Assembly: GCA_030549335.1 (NCBI GenBank)
Contig: CM060195.1
Location: 15,431,501 to 15,495,500, forward strand
DNA length: 64,000 bases
Source: Pontederia crassipes
Taxonomy: Eukaryota > Streptophyta > Magnoliopsida > Commelinales > Pontederiaceae
Reading direction: 5' to 3'
In this document: positions 12,701 to 25,900 of the stretch, one piece after another
Layout of the letters: each line of letters opens with the position of its first letter
Numbering within the stretch: position 1 is the stretch's first letter
Program-made: the position numbers and the translations under genes
Notes under the pieces: generated by a model
Seen by the model: the letters and a program-made list of their open reading frames with translations, nothing else
The model's database searches: none
What the model was told of the DNA's origin: nothing

Positions 12701-15700
12701 CTCTATTTCAAACCGAAGTTGAACCGTTACAATCAAAGATAACGCTCTTGGGGATTAGAGTCTTAGAGTAAGGTTCAAAGCTATAAGTTATAGATACTTA
12801 TTACAACCTTTGGGTGCCCTAAGAGGTGATAGATCTTTAGAACTCTAACTCTATTTCAAACCAAAGTTGAACCGTTACAATCAAAGATAACGCTCTTGGG
12901 GATTAGAGTCTTAGAGTAAGGTTCAAAGCTATAAGTTATAGATACTTATTACAACCTTTGGGTGCCCTAAGAGGTGATAGATCTTTAGAACTCTAACTCT
13001 ATTGCAATCCGAAGTTGAACCGTTACAATCAAAGATAACGCTCTTGGGGATTAGAGTCTTAGAGTAAGGTTTAAAGCTATAAGTTATAGATACTTATTAC
13101 AACCTTTGGATGCCCTAAGAGGTGATAGATCTTTGGAACTTTAACTCTATTTCAAACCGAAGTTGAACCGTTACAATAAAAAATAACGCTCTTGGGGATT
13201 AGAGTCTTAGAGTATGGTTCAAAGCTATAAGTTATAGACACTTATTACAACCTTTGGGTGTCCTAAGAGGTGATAGATCTTTAGAACTTTAACTTTATTT
13301 CAAACCGAAGTTGAACCGTTACAATCAAATATACGCTCTTGGGGATTAGAGTCTTAGAGTTAGGTTCAAAGCTATAAGTTATAGATACTTATTACAACCT
13401 TTGGGTGTCCTAAGAGGTGATAGATCTTTAGAACTTTAACTCTATTTCAAACCGAAGTTGAACCGTTACAATCAAAGATAACGCTCTTGGGGATTATAGT
13501 CTTAGAGTTAGGTTCAAAGCTATAAGTTATGGACACTTATTACAACCTTTGGGTGTCCTAAGAGGTGATAGATCTTTAGAACTTTAAGTCTATTTCAAAC
13601 CGAAGTTGAACCGTTACAATCAAAGATAACGCTCTTGGGGATTAGAGTCTTAGAGGAAGGTTCAAAGCGATAAGTTATAGATACTTTTTACAACCTTTGG
13701 CTGCCCTAAGAGGTGATAGATCTTTAGAACTTTAACTCTATTTCAAACCGAAGTTGAACCGTTACAATCAAAGATAACGCTCTTGGGGATTAGAGTCTTA
13801 GAGTAAGGTTTAAAGCGATAGGTTATAGATACCTATTACAACCTTTGGGTGCCCTAAGAGGTGATAGATCTTTAGAACTCTAACTCTATTTCAAACCGAA
13901 GTTGAACTGTTACAATCAAAGATAACGGTCTTGGGGATTAGAGTCTTAGAGTAAGGTTCAAAGCTATAAGTTATAGATACTTATTACAACCTTTGGGTGT
14001 CCTAAGAGGTGATAGATCTTTAGAACTTTAACTCTATTTCAAACAGAAGTTGAACCGTTACAATCAAAGATAACGCTCTTGGGGATTAGAGTCTTAGAGT
14101 AAGGTTCAAAGCTATAAGTTATAGATACTTATTACAACCTTTGGGTGCCCTAAGAGGTGATAGATCTTTAGAACTTTAGCTCTATTTCAAACCGAAGTTG
14201 AACCGTTACAATCAAAGATAACGCTCTTGGGGATTAGAGTCTTAGAGTTAGGTTCAAAGCTATAAGTTATAGATACCTATTACAACCTTTGGGTGCCCTA
14301 AGAGGTGATAGATCTTTAGAACTTTAACTCTATTTCAAACCGAAGTTGAACCGTTACAATCAAAGATAACGCTCTTTGGGATTAGAGTCTTAGAGTTAGG
14401 TTCAAAGCTATAAGTTATAGATACTTATTACAACCTTTGGGTGTCCTAAAAGGTGATAGATCTTTAGAACTCTAACTCTATTGCAATCCGAAGTTGAATC
14501 GTTAGAATCAATGATAAAGTTCTTGGGGATTAGAGTCTTAGAATAAGGTTCAAAGCTATAAGTTATAGATACTTATTACAACCAATGGGTGCCCTAAGAG
14601 GTGATTGATCTTTAGAACTTTAACTCTATTTCAAACCAAAGTTGAACCGTTAGAATCAAAGATAACGCTCTTGGGGATTAGAGTCTTAGAGTAAGGTCAA
14701 AGTTATAAGTTATAGATACTTATTACAACCTTTGGGTGTCCTAAGAGGTGATAGATCTTTAGAACTTTAACTCTATTTCAAACCGAAGTTGAACCGTTAC
14801 AATCAAAGATAACGCTCTTGGGGATTAGAGTCTTAGAGCAAGGTTCAAAGCTATAAGTTATAGATACTTATTACAACCTTTGGGTGTCCTAAGAGGTGAT
14901 TGATCTTTAGAACTTTAACTCTATTTCAAACCGAAGTTGAACCGTTACAATCAAAGATAACGCTCTTGGGGATTAGAGTCTTAGAGTAAGGTTCAAAGCT
15001 ATAAGTTATAGACACTTATTACAACCTTTGGGTGCCCTAAGAGGTGATAGATCTTTAGAACTTTAACTCTATTTCAAACCGAAGTTGAACCGGTACAATC
15101 AAAGATAACGCTCTTTGGGATTAGAGTCTTAGAGTTAGGTTCAAAGCTATAAGTTATAGATACTTATTACAACCTTTGGGTGTCCTAAAAGGTGATAGAT
15201 CTTTAGAACTCTAACTCTATTGCAATCCGAAGTTGAATCGTTAGAATCAATGATAAAGTTCTTGGGGATTGGAGTCTTAGAATAAGGTTCAAAGCTATAA
15301 GTTATAGATACTTATTACAACCATTGGGTGCCCTAAGAGGTGATTGATCTTTAGAAGTTTAACTCTATTTCAAACCAAAGTTGAACCGTTACAATCAAAG
15401 ATAACGCTCTTGGGGATTAGAGTCTTAGAGTAAGGTTCAAAGCTATAAGTTATAGATACTTATTACAACCTTTGGGTGCCCTAAGAGGTGATAGATCTTT
15501 AGAACTCTAACTCTATTGCAATCCGAAGTTGAACCGTTACAATCAAAGATAACGCTCTTGGGGATTAGAGTCTTAGAGTAAGGTTCAAAGCTATAAGTTA
15601 TAGACACTTAATACAACCTTTGGGTGTCCTAAGAGGTGATAGATCTTTAGAACTTTAACTCTATTTCAAACCGAAGTTGAACCGTTACAATCAAAGATAA

Positions 15701-18700
15701 CGCTCTTGGGGATTAGAGTCTTAGAGTAAGGTTCAAAGCGATAAGTTATAGATACTTATTACAACCTTTTGGTGCCCTATGAGGTGATAGATCTTTAGAA
15801 CTTTAACTCTATTTCAAACCGAAGTTGAACCGTTACAATCAAAGATAACGCTCTTGGGGATTAGAGTCTTAGAGTAAGGTTCAAAGCTATAAGTTATAGA
15901 TACTTATTACAACCTTTGGGTGCCCTAAGAGGTGATAGATCTTTAGAACTCTAACTCTATTGCAATCCGAAGTAGAACCGTTACAATCAAAGATAACGCT
16001 CTTGGGGATTAGAGTCTTAGAGTTAGGTTCAAAGCTATAAGTTATAGATACTTATTACAACCTTTGGGTGCCCTAAGAGGTGATTGATCTTTAGAACTTT
16101 AACTCTATTTCAAACCGAAGTTGAACCGTTACAATCGAAGATAACGCTCTTGGGGATTAGAGTCTTAGAGTAAGGTTCAAAGCTATAAGTTATAGACACT
16201 TATTACAACCTTTGGGTGCCCTAAGAGGAGATAGATCTTTAGAACTTGAACTCTATTTCAAACCGAAGTTGAACCGTTACAATCAAAGATAACGCTCTTG
16301 GGGATTAGAGTCTTAGAGTAAGGTTCAAAGCTATAAGTTATAGATACTTATTACAACCTTTGGGTGCCCTAAGAGGTGATAGATCTTTAGAACTCTAACT
16401 CTATTTCAAACCAAAGTTGAACCGTTACAATCAAAGATAACGCTCTTGGGGATTAGAGTCTTAGAGTAAGGTTCAAAGCTATAAGTTATAGATACTTATT
16501 ACAACCTTTGGGTGCCCTAAGAGGTGATAGATCTTTAGAACTCTAACTCTATTGCAATCCGAAGTTGAACCGTTACAATCAAAGATAACGCTCTTGGGGA
16601 TTAGAGTCTTAGAGTAAGGTTTAAAGCTATAAGTTATAGATACTTATTACAACCTTTGGATGCCCTAAGAGGTGATAGATCTTTGGAACTTTAACTCTAT
16701 TTCAAACCGAAGTTGAACCGTTACAATAAAAAATAACGCTCTTGGGGATTAGAGTCTTAGAGTATGGTTCAAAGCTATAAGTTATAGACACTTATTACAA
16801 CCTTTGGGTGTCCTAAGAGGTGATAGATCTTTAGAACTTTAACTTTATTTCAAACCGAAGTTGAACCGTTACAATCCAATATACGCTCTTGGGGATTAGA
16901 GTCTTAGAGTTAGGTTCAAAGCTATAAGTTATAGATACTTATTACAACCTTTGGGTGTCCTAAGAGGTGATAGATCTTTAGAACTTTAACTCTATTTCAA
17001 ACCGAAGTTGAACCGTTACAATCAAAGATAACGCTCTTGGGGATTATAGTCTTAGAGTTAGGTTCAAAGCTATAAGTTATGGACACTTATTACAACCTTT
17101 GGGTGTCCTAAGAGGTGATAGATCTTTAGAACTTTAAGTCTATTTCAAACCGAAGTTGAACCGTTACAATCAAAGATAACGCTCTTGGGGATTAGAGTCT
17201 TAGAGGAAGGTTCAAAGCGATAAGTTATAGATACTTTTTACAACCTTTGGCTGCCCTAAGAGGTGATAGATCTTTAGAACTTTAACTCTATTTCAAACCG
17301 AAGTTGAACCGTTACAATCAAAGATAACGCTCTTGGGGATTAGAGTCTTAGAGTAAGGTTTAAAGCGATAGGTTATAGATACCTATTACAACCTTTGGGT
17401 GCCCTAAGAGGTGATAGATCTTTAGAACTCTAACTCTATTTCAAACCGAAGTTGAACTGTTACAATCAAAGATAACGGTCTTGGGGATTAGAGTCTTAGA
17501 GTAAGGTTCAAAGCTATAAGTTATAGATACTTATTACAACCTTTGGGTGTCCTAAGAGGTGATAGATCTTTAGAACTTTAACTCTATTTCAAACAGAAGT
17601 TGAACCGTTACAATCAAAGATAACGCTCTTGGGGATTAGAGTCTTAGAGTAAGGTTCAAAGCTATAAGTTATAGATACTTATTACAACCTTTGGGTGCCC
17701 TAAGAGGTGATAGATCTTTAGAACTTTAGCTCTATTTCAAACCGAAGTTGAACCGTTACAATCAAAGATAACGCTCTTGGGGATTAGAGTCTTAGAGTTA
17801 GGTTCAAAGCTATAAGTTATAGATACCTATTACAACCTTTGGGTGCCCTAAGAGGTGATAGATCTTTAGAACTTTAACTCTATTTCAAACCGAAGTTGAA
17901 CCGTTACAATCAAAGATAACGCTCTTTGGGATTAGAGTCTTAGAGTTAGGTTCAAAGCTATAAGTTATAGATACTTATTACAACCTTTGGGTGTCCTAAA
18001 AGGTGATAGATCTTTAGAACTCTAACTCTATTGCAATCCGAAGTTGAATCGTTAGAATCAATGATAAAGTTCTTGGGGATTAGAGTCTTAGAATAAGGTT
18101 CAAAGCTATAAGTTATAGATACTTATTACAACCAATGGGTGCCCTAAGAGGTGATTGATCTTTAGAACTTTAACTCTATTTCAAACCAAAGTTGAACCGT
18201 TACAATCAAAGATAACGCTCTTGGGGATTAGAGTCTTAGAGTAAGGTCAAAGTTATAAGTTATAGATACTTATTACAACCTTTGGGTGTCCTAAGAGGTG
18301 ATAGATCTTTAGAACTTTAACTCTATTTCAAACCGAAGTTGAACTGTTACAATCAAAGATAACGCTCTTGGGGATTAGAGTCTTAGAGTAAGGTTAAAAG
18401 CTATAAGTTTTAGATACTTATTACAACCTTTGGGTGTCCTAAGAGGTGATAGATCTTTAGAACTTTAACTCTATTTCAAACCGAAGTTGAACCGTTACAA
18501 TCAAAGATAACGCTCTTGGGGATTAGAGTCTTAGAGTAAGGTTCAAAACTATAAGTTATAGATACTTATTACAACCTTTGGGTGCCCTAAGAGGTGATAG
18601 ATCTTTAGAACTTTAACTCTATTTCAAACCGAAGTTGAACCATTACAATCAAAGATAACGCTCTTGGGGATTAGAGTCTTAGAGTTAGGTTCAAAGCTAT

Positions 18701-21700
18701 AAGTTATAGATACTTATTACAACCTTTGGGTGCCCTAAGTGGTGATAGATCTTTAGAACTTTAACTCTATTTCAAATTGAAACTGAACCGTTGCAATCAA
18801 AGATAACGCTCTTGGGATTAGAGTCTTAGAGTGAGGTTCAAAGCTATAAGTTATAGATACTTATTACAACCTTTGGGTGCCCTAAGAGGTGATTGATCTT
18901 TAGAACTTTAACTCTATTTCAAACCGAAGTTGAACTGTTACAATCAAAGATAACGCTCTTGGGGATTAGTCTTAGAGTAAGGTTCAAACCTATATGTTAT
19001 AGACATTACAACATTTGGGTGCCCTAAGAGGTGATAGATCTTTAGAACTTTAACTCTATTTCAAACCAAAGTTGAACCGTTACAATCAAAGATAACGCTC
19101 TTTGGGATTAGAGTCTTAGAGTTAGGCTCAAAGCTATAAGTTATAGATACTTATTACAACCTTTGGGTGTCCTAAAAGGTGATAGATCTTTAGAACTGTA
19201 ACTCTATTGCAATCCGAAGTTGAATCATTAGAATCAATGATAAAGCTCTTGGGGATTAGAGTCTTAGAGTAAGGTTCAAAGCTATAAGTTATAGACACTT
19301 ATTACAACCTTTGGGTGTCCTAAGAGGTGATAGATCTTTAGAACTTTAACTCTATTTCAAACCGAAGTTGAACCGTTACAATCAAAGATAACGCTCTTGG
19401 GGATTAGAGTCTTAGAGTAAGGTTCAAAGCTATAATTTATAGATACTTATTACAACCTTTGGGTGCCCTAAGAGGTGATAGATCTTTAGAACTCTAACTC
19501 TATTGCAATCCGAAGTTGAACCGTTACAATCAAAGATAACGCTCTTGGGGATTAGAGTCTTAGAGTAAGGTTCAAAGCTATAAGTTATAGACACTTAATA
19601 CAACCTTTGGGTGTCCTAAGAGGTGATAGATCTTTAGAACTTTAACTCTATTTCAAACCGAAGTTGAACCGTTACAATCAAAGATAACGCTCTTGGGGAT
19701 TAGAGTCTTAGAGTAAGGTTCAAAGCGATAAGTTATAGATACTTATTACAACCTTTTGGTGCCCTATGAGGTGATAGATCTTTAGAACTTTAACTCTATT
19801 TCAAACCGAAGTTGAACCGTTACAATCAAAGATAACGCTCTTGGGGATTAGAGTCTTAGAGTAAGGTTCAAAGCTATAAGTTATAGATACTTATTACAAC
19901 CTTTGGGTGCCCTAAGAGGTGATAGATCTTTAGAACTCTAACTCTATTGCAATCCGAAGTAGAACCGTTACAATCAAAGATAACGCTCTTGGGGATTAGA
20001 GTCTTAGAGTTAGGTTCAAAGCTATAAGTTATAGATACTTATTACAACCTTTGGGTGCCCTAAGAGGTGATTGATCTTTAGAACTTTAACTCTATTTCAA
20101 ACCGAAGTTGAACCGTTACAATCGAAGATAACGCTCTTGGGGATTAGAGTCTTAGAGTAAGGTTCAAAGCTATAAGTTATAGACACTTATTACAACCTTT
20201 GGGTGCCCTAAGAGGAGATAGATCTTTAGAACTTGAACTCTATTTCAAACCGAAGTTGAACCGTTACAATCAAAGATAACGCTCTTGGGGATTAGAGTCT
20301 TAGAGTAAGGTTCAAAGCTATAAGTTATAGATACTTATTACAACCTTTGGGTGCCCTAAGAGGTGATAGATCTTTAGAACTCTAACTCTATTTCAAACCA
20401 AAGTTGAACCGTTACAATCAAAGATAACGCTCTTGGGGATTAGAGTCTTAGAGTAAGGTTCAAAGCTATAAGTTATAGATACTTATTACAACCTTTGGGT
20501 GCCCTAAGAGGTGATAGATCTTTAGAACTCTAACTCTATTGCAATCCGAAGTTGAACCGTTACAATCAAAGATAACGCTCTTGGGGATTAGAGTCTTAGA
20601 GTAAGGTTTAAAGCTATAAGTTATAGATACTTATTACAACCTTTGGATGCCCTAAGAGGTGATAGATCTTTGGAACTTTAACTCTATTTCAAACCGAAGT
20701 TGAACCGTTACAATAAAAAATAACGCTCTTGGGGATTAGAGTCTTAGAGTATGGTTCAAAGCTATAAGTTATAGACACTTATTACAACCTTTGGGTGTCC
20801 TAAGAGGTGATAGATCTTTAGAACTTTAACTTTATTTCAAACCGAAGTTGAACCGTTACAATCAAATATACGCTCTTGGGGATTAGAGTCTTAGAGTTAG
20901 GTTCAAAGCTATAAGTTATAGATACTTATTACAACCTTTGGGTGTCCTAAGAGGTGATAGATCTTTAGAACTTTAACTCTATTTCAAACCGAAGTTGAAC
21001 CGTTACAATCAAAGATAACGCTCTTGGGGATTATAGTCTTAGAGTTAGGTTCAAAGCTATAAGTTATGGACACTTATTACAACCTTTGGGTGTCCTAAGA
21101 GGTGATAGATCTTTAGAACTTTAAGTCTATTTCAAACCGAAGTTGAACCGTTACAATCAAAGATAACGCTCTTGGGGATTAGAGTCTTAGAGGAAGGTTC
21201 AAAGCGATAAGTTATAGATACTTTTTACAACCTTTGGCTGCCCTAAGAGGTGATAGATCTTTAGAACTTTAACTCTATTTCAAACCGAAGTTGAACCGTT
21301 ACAATCAAAGATAACGCTCTTGGGGATTAGAGTCTTAGAGTAAGGTTTAAAGCGATAGGTTATAGATACCTATTACAACCTTTGGGTGCCCTAAGAGGTG
21401 ATAGATCTTTAGAACTCTAACTCTATTTCAAACCGAAGTTGAACTGTTACAATCAAAGATAACGGTCTTGGGGATTAGAGTCTTAGAGTAAGGTTCAAAG
21501 CTATAAGTTATAGATACTTATTACAACCTTTGGGTGTCCTAAGAGGTGATAGATCTTTAGAACTTTAACTCTATTTCAAACAGAAGTTGAACCGTTACAA
21601 TCAAAGATAACGCTCTTGGGGATTAGAGTCTTAGAGTAAGGTTCAAAGCTATAAGTTATAGATACTTATTACAACCTTTGGGTGCCCTAAGAGGTGATAG

Positions 21701-22312
21701 ATCTTTAGAACTTTAGCTCTATTTCAAACCGAAGTTGAACCGTTACAATCAAAGATAACGCTCTTGGGGATTAGAGTCTTAGAGTTAGGTTCAAAGCTAT
21801 AAGTTATAGATACCTATTACAACCTTTGGGTGCCCTAAGAGGTGATAGATCTTTAGAACTTTAACTCTATTTCAAACCGAAGTTGAACCGTTACAATCAA
21901 AGATAACGCTCTTTGGGATTAGAGTCTTAGAGTTAGGTTCAAAGCTATAAGTTATAGATACTTATTACAACCTTTGGGTGTCCTAAAAGGTGATAGATCT
22001 TTAGAACTCTAACTCTATTGCAATCCGAAGTTGAATCGTTAGAATCAATGATAAAGTTCTTGGGGATTAGAGTCTTAGAATAAGGTTCAAAGCTATAAGT
22101 TATAGATACTTATTACAACCAATGGGTGCCCTAAGAGGTGATTGATCTTTAGAACTTTAACTCTATTTCAAACCAAAGTTGAACCGTTAGAATCAAAGAT
22201 AACGCTCTTGGGGATTAGAGTCTTAGAGTAAGGTCAAAGTTATAAGTTATAGATACTTATTACAACCTTTGGGTGTCCTAAGAGGTGATAGATCTTTAGA
22301 ACTTTAACTCTA
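6800..22312 (+). repeat. ~3,987-bp (27-mer) higher-order repeat nested in the larger unit
   Basis: Within and just before the 7.5-kb duplication, a 27-monomer unit recurs. Copies are about 6,800-10,788, 10,789-14,775, a shortened one at 14,776-18,325, and 18,326-22,312. Offsets measured at matching variants: 7,954 to 11,941 is 3,987; 11,941 to 15,491 is 3,550; 15,491 to 19,478 is 3,987. At the start of the first copy the offset is 3,989, because later copies share a 2-bp loss in GGGGATTAGTCTTAG (near 11,431 and 18,966). The shortened copy has its first ~1.1 kb replaced by about 0.68 kb of other monomers. So the 7,537-bp unit is one full 27-mer plus one 24-mer derivative. Confidence 0.85.
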
Positions 22313-22990
22313 TTTCAAACCGAAGTTGAACCGTTACAATCAAAGATAACGCTCTTGGGGATTAGAGTCTTAGAGCAAGGTTCAAAGCTATAAGTTATAG
22401 ATACTTATTACAACCTTTGGGTGTCCTAAGAGGTGATTGATCTTTAGAACTTTAACTCTATTTCAAACCGAAGTTGAACCGTTACAATCAAAGATAACGC
22501 TCTTGGGGATTAGAGTCTTAGAGTAAGGTTCAAAGCTATAAGTTATAGACACTTATTACAACCTTTGGGTGCCCTAAGAGGTGATAGATCTTTAGAACTT
22601 TAACTCTATTTCAAACCGAAGTTGAACCGTTACAATCAAAGATAACGCTCTTTGGGATTAGAGTCTTAGAGTTAGGTTCAAAGCTATAAGTTATAGATAC
22701 TTATTACAACCTTTGGGTGTCCTAAAAGGTGATAGATCTTTAGAACTCTAACTCTATTGCAATCCGAAGTTGAATCGTTAGAATCAATGATAAAGTTCTT
22801 GGGGATTGGAGTCTTAGAATAAGGTTCAAAGCTATAAGTTATAGATACTTATTACAACCATTGGGTGCCCTAAGAGGTGATTGATCTTTAGAAGTTTAAC
22901 TCTATTTCAAACCAAAGTTGAACCGTTACAATCAAAGATAACGCTCTTGGGGATTAGAGTCTTAGAGTAAGGTTCAAAGCTATAAGTTAT
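7915..22990 (+). repeat. ~7,537-bp (51-mer) tandem higher-order duplication
   Basis: Two consecutive units, about 7,915-15,451 and 15,452-22,990. Diagnostic variants recur with a constant offset of 7,537 bp: CAATTGAAACTGA-type monomer 11,240/18,777; ACAACCAATGG 10,591/18,128 and 14,578/22,115; ACAACCATTGG 15,317/22,854; CACTTAATACAACC monomer 11,941/19,478. The offset equals 51 x 148 minus 11 bp. Only scattered private substitutions were seen, for example AAAGAAAACG near 11,998 against AAAGATAACG near 19,535, and ACCGGTAC near 15,091 against ACCGTTAC near 22,628. This suggests a recent large duplication, probably by unequal exchange. Edges are fuzzy because all monomers are alike. A collapsed or expanded assembly could change the copy count. 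Confidence 0.85.
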
Positions 22991-25900
22991 AGATACTTAT
23001 TACAACCTTTGGGTGTCCTAAGAGGTGATAGATCTTTAGAACTTTAACTCTATTTAAAATCGAAGTTGAACCGTTACAATCAAAGATAACGCTCTTGGGG
23101 ATTAGAGTCTTAGAATAAGGTTCAAAGCTATAAGTTATAGACACTTATTACAACCTTTGGGTGTCCTAAGAGGTGATAGATCTTTAGAATTTTAACTCTA
23201 TTTCAACCCGAAGTTGAACCGTTACAATCAAAGATAACGCTCTTGGGGATTAGAGTCTTAGAGTAAGGTTCAAAGCTATAAGTTATAGATACTTATTACA
23301 ACCTTTGGGTGCCCTAAGAGGTGATAGATCTTTAGAACTCTAACTCTATTGCAATCCGAAGTTGAACCGTTACAATCAAAGATAACTCTCTTGGGGATTA
23401 GAGTCTTAGAGTAAGGTTCAAAGCTATAAGTTATAGACACTTATTACAACCTTTGGGTGCCCTAAGAGGTGATATATCTTTAGAACTTTAACTCTATTTC
23501 TAACTGAAGTTTAACCGTTACAAACAAAGATAACGCTCTTGGGGATTAGAGTCTTAGAGTAAGGTTCAAAGCTATAATTTATAGATACTTATTACAACCT
23601 TTGGGTGCCCTAAGAGGTGATAGATCTTTAGAACTCTAACTCTATTGCAATCCGAAGTTGAACCGTTACAATCAAAGATAACGCTCTTGGGGATTAGAGT
23701 CTTAGAGTAAGGTTCAAAGCGATAAGTTATAGATACTTATTACAACCTTTGGGTGCCCTAAGAGGTGATAGATCTTTAGAACTTTAACTCTATTTCAAAC
23801 CGAAGTTGAACCATTACAATCAAAGATAACGCTCTTGGGGATTAGAGTCTTAGAGTTAGGTTCAAAGCTATAAGTTATAGACACTTATTACAACCTTTGG
23901 GTGCCCTAAGAGGTGATAGATCTTTAGAACTTTAATTCTATTTCAAACCGAAGTTGAACCGTTACAATCAAAGATAACGCTCTTTGGGATTAGAGTCTTA
24001 GAATAAGGTTCAAAGCTATAAGTTATAGATACTTATTACAACCTTTGGGTGTCCTAAGAGGTGATAGATCTTTAAAACTTTAACTCTATTTCAAACCGAA
24101 GTTGAACCGTTACAATCAAAGATATCGCTCTTGGGGATTAGAGTCTTAGACTAAGGTTCAAAGCTATAAGTTATAGATACTTATTACAACCTTTGGGTGT
24201 CCTAAGAGGTGATAGATCTTTAGAACTTTAACTCTATTTCAAACCGAAGTTGAACCGTTACAATCAAAGATAACGCTCTTGGGGATTAGAGTCTTAGAGC
24301 AAGGTTCAAAGCTATAAGTTATAGATACTTATTACAACCTTTGGGTGTCCTAAGAGGTGATTGATCTTTAGAACTTTAACTCTATTTCTAACCGAAGTTT
24401 AACCGTTACAAACAAAGATAACGCTCTTGGGGATTAGAGTCTTAGACTAAGGTTCAAAGCTATAAGTTATAGATACTTATTACAACCTTTGGGTGCCCTA
24501 AGAGGTGATAGATCTTTAGAACTCTAACTCTATTGCAATCCGAAGTAGAACCGTTACAATCAAAGATAACGCTCTTTGGGATTAGAGTCTTAGAGTTAGG
24601 TTCAAAGCTATAAGTTATAGATACTTATTACAACCCTTGGGTGCCCTAAGAGGTGATAGATCTTTAGAACTTTAACTCTATTTCAAACCAAAGTTGAACC
24701 GTTACAATCAAAGATAACGCTATTGGGGATTAGAGTCTTAGAGTAATGTTCAAAGCTATAAGTTATAGATACTTATTACAACCTTTGGGTGCCCTAAGAG
24801 GTGATAGATCTTTAGAACTCTAACTCTATTGCAATCCGAAGTTGAACCGTTACAATCAAAGATAACGCTCATGGGGATTAGAGTCTTAGAGTAAGGTTCA
24901 AAGCTATAAGTTATAGACACTTATTACAACCTTTGGGTGCCCTAAGAGGAGATAGATCTTTAGAACTCTAACTCTATTTCAAACCAAAGTTGAACCGTTA
25001 CAATCAAAGATAACGCTCTTGGGGATTAGAGTCTTAGAGTAAGGTTCAAAGCTATAAGTTATAGATACTTATTACAACCTTTGGGTGTCCTAAGAGGTGA
25101 TAGATCTTTAGAACTTTAACTCTATTTCAAACCGAAGTTGAACCGTTACAATAAAAAATAACGCTCTTGGGGATTAGAGTCTTAGAGTATGGTTCAAAGC
25201 TATAAGTTATAGACACTTATTACAACCTTTGGGTGTCCTAAGAGGTGATAGATCTTTAGAACTTTAACTTTATTTCAAACCGAAGTTGAACCGTTACAAT
25301 CAAATATACGCTCTTGGGGAGTAGAGTCTTAGAGTTAGGTTCAAAGCTATAAGTTATAGATACTTATTACAACCTTTGGGTGTCCTAAGAGGTGATAGAT
25401 CTTTAGAACTTTAACTCTATTTCAAACCGAAGTTGAACCGTTACAATCAAAGATAACGCTCTCGGGGATTATAGTCTTAGAGTTAGGTTCAAAGCTATAA
25501 GTTATGGACACTTATTACAACCTTTGGGTGTCCTAAGAGGTGATAGATCTTTAGAACTTTAAGTCTATTTCAAACCGAAGTTGAACCGTTACAATCAAAG
25601 ATAACGCTCTTGGGGATTAGAGTCTTAGAGGAAGGTTCAAAGCGATAAGTTATAGATACTTTTTACAACCTTTGGGTGCCCTAAGAGGTGATAGATCTTT
25701 AGAACTTTAACTCTATTTCAAACCGAAGTTGAACCGTTACAATCAAAGATAACGCTCTTGGGGATTAGAGTCTTAGAGTAAGGTTTAAAGCGATAGGTTA
25801 TAGATACCTATTACAACCTTTGGGTGCCCTAAGAGGTGATAGATCTTTAGAACTCTAACTCTATTTCAAACCGAAGTTGAACTGTTACAATCAAAGATAA

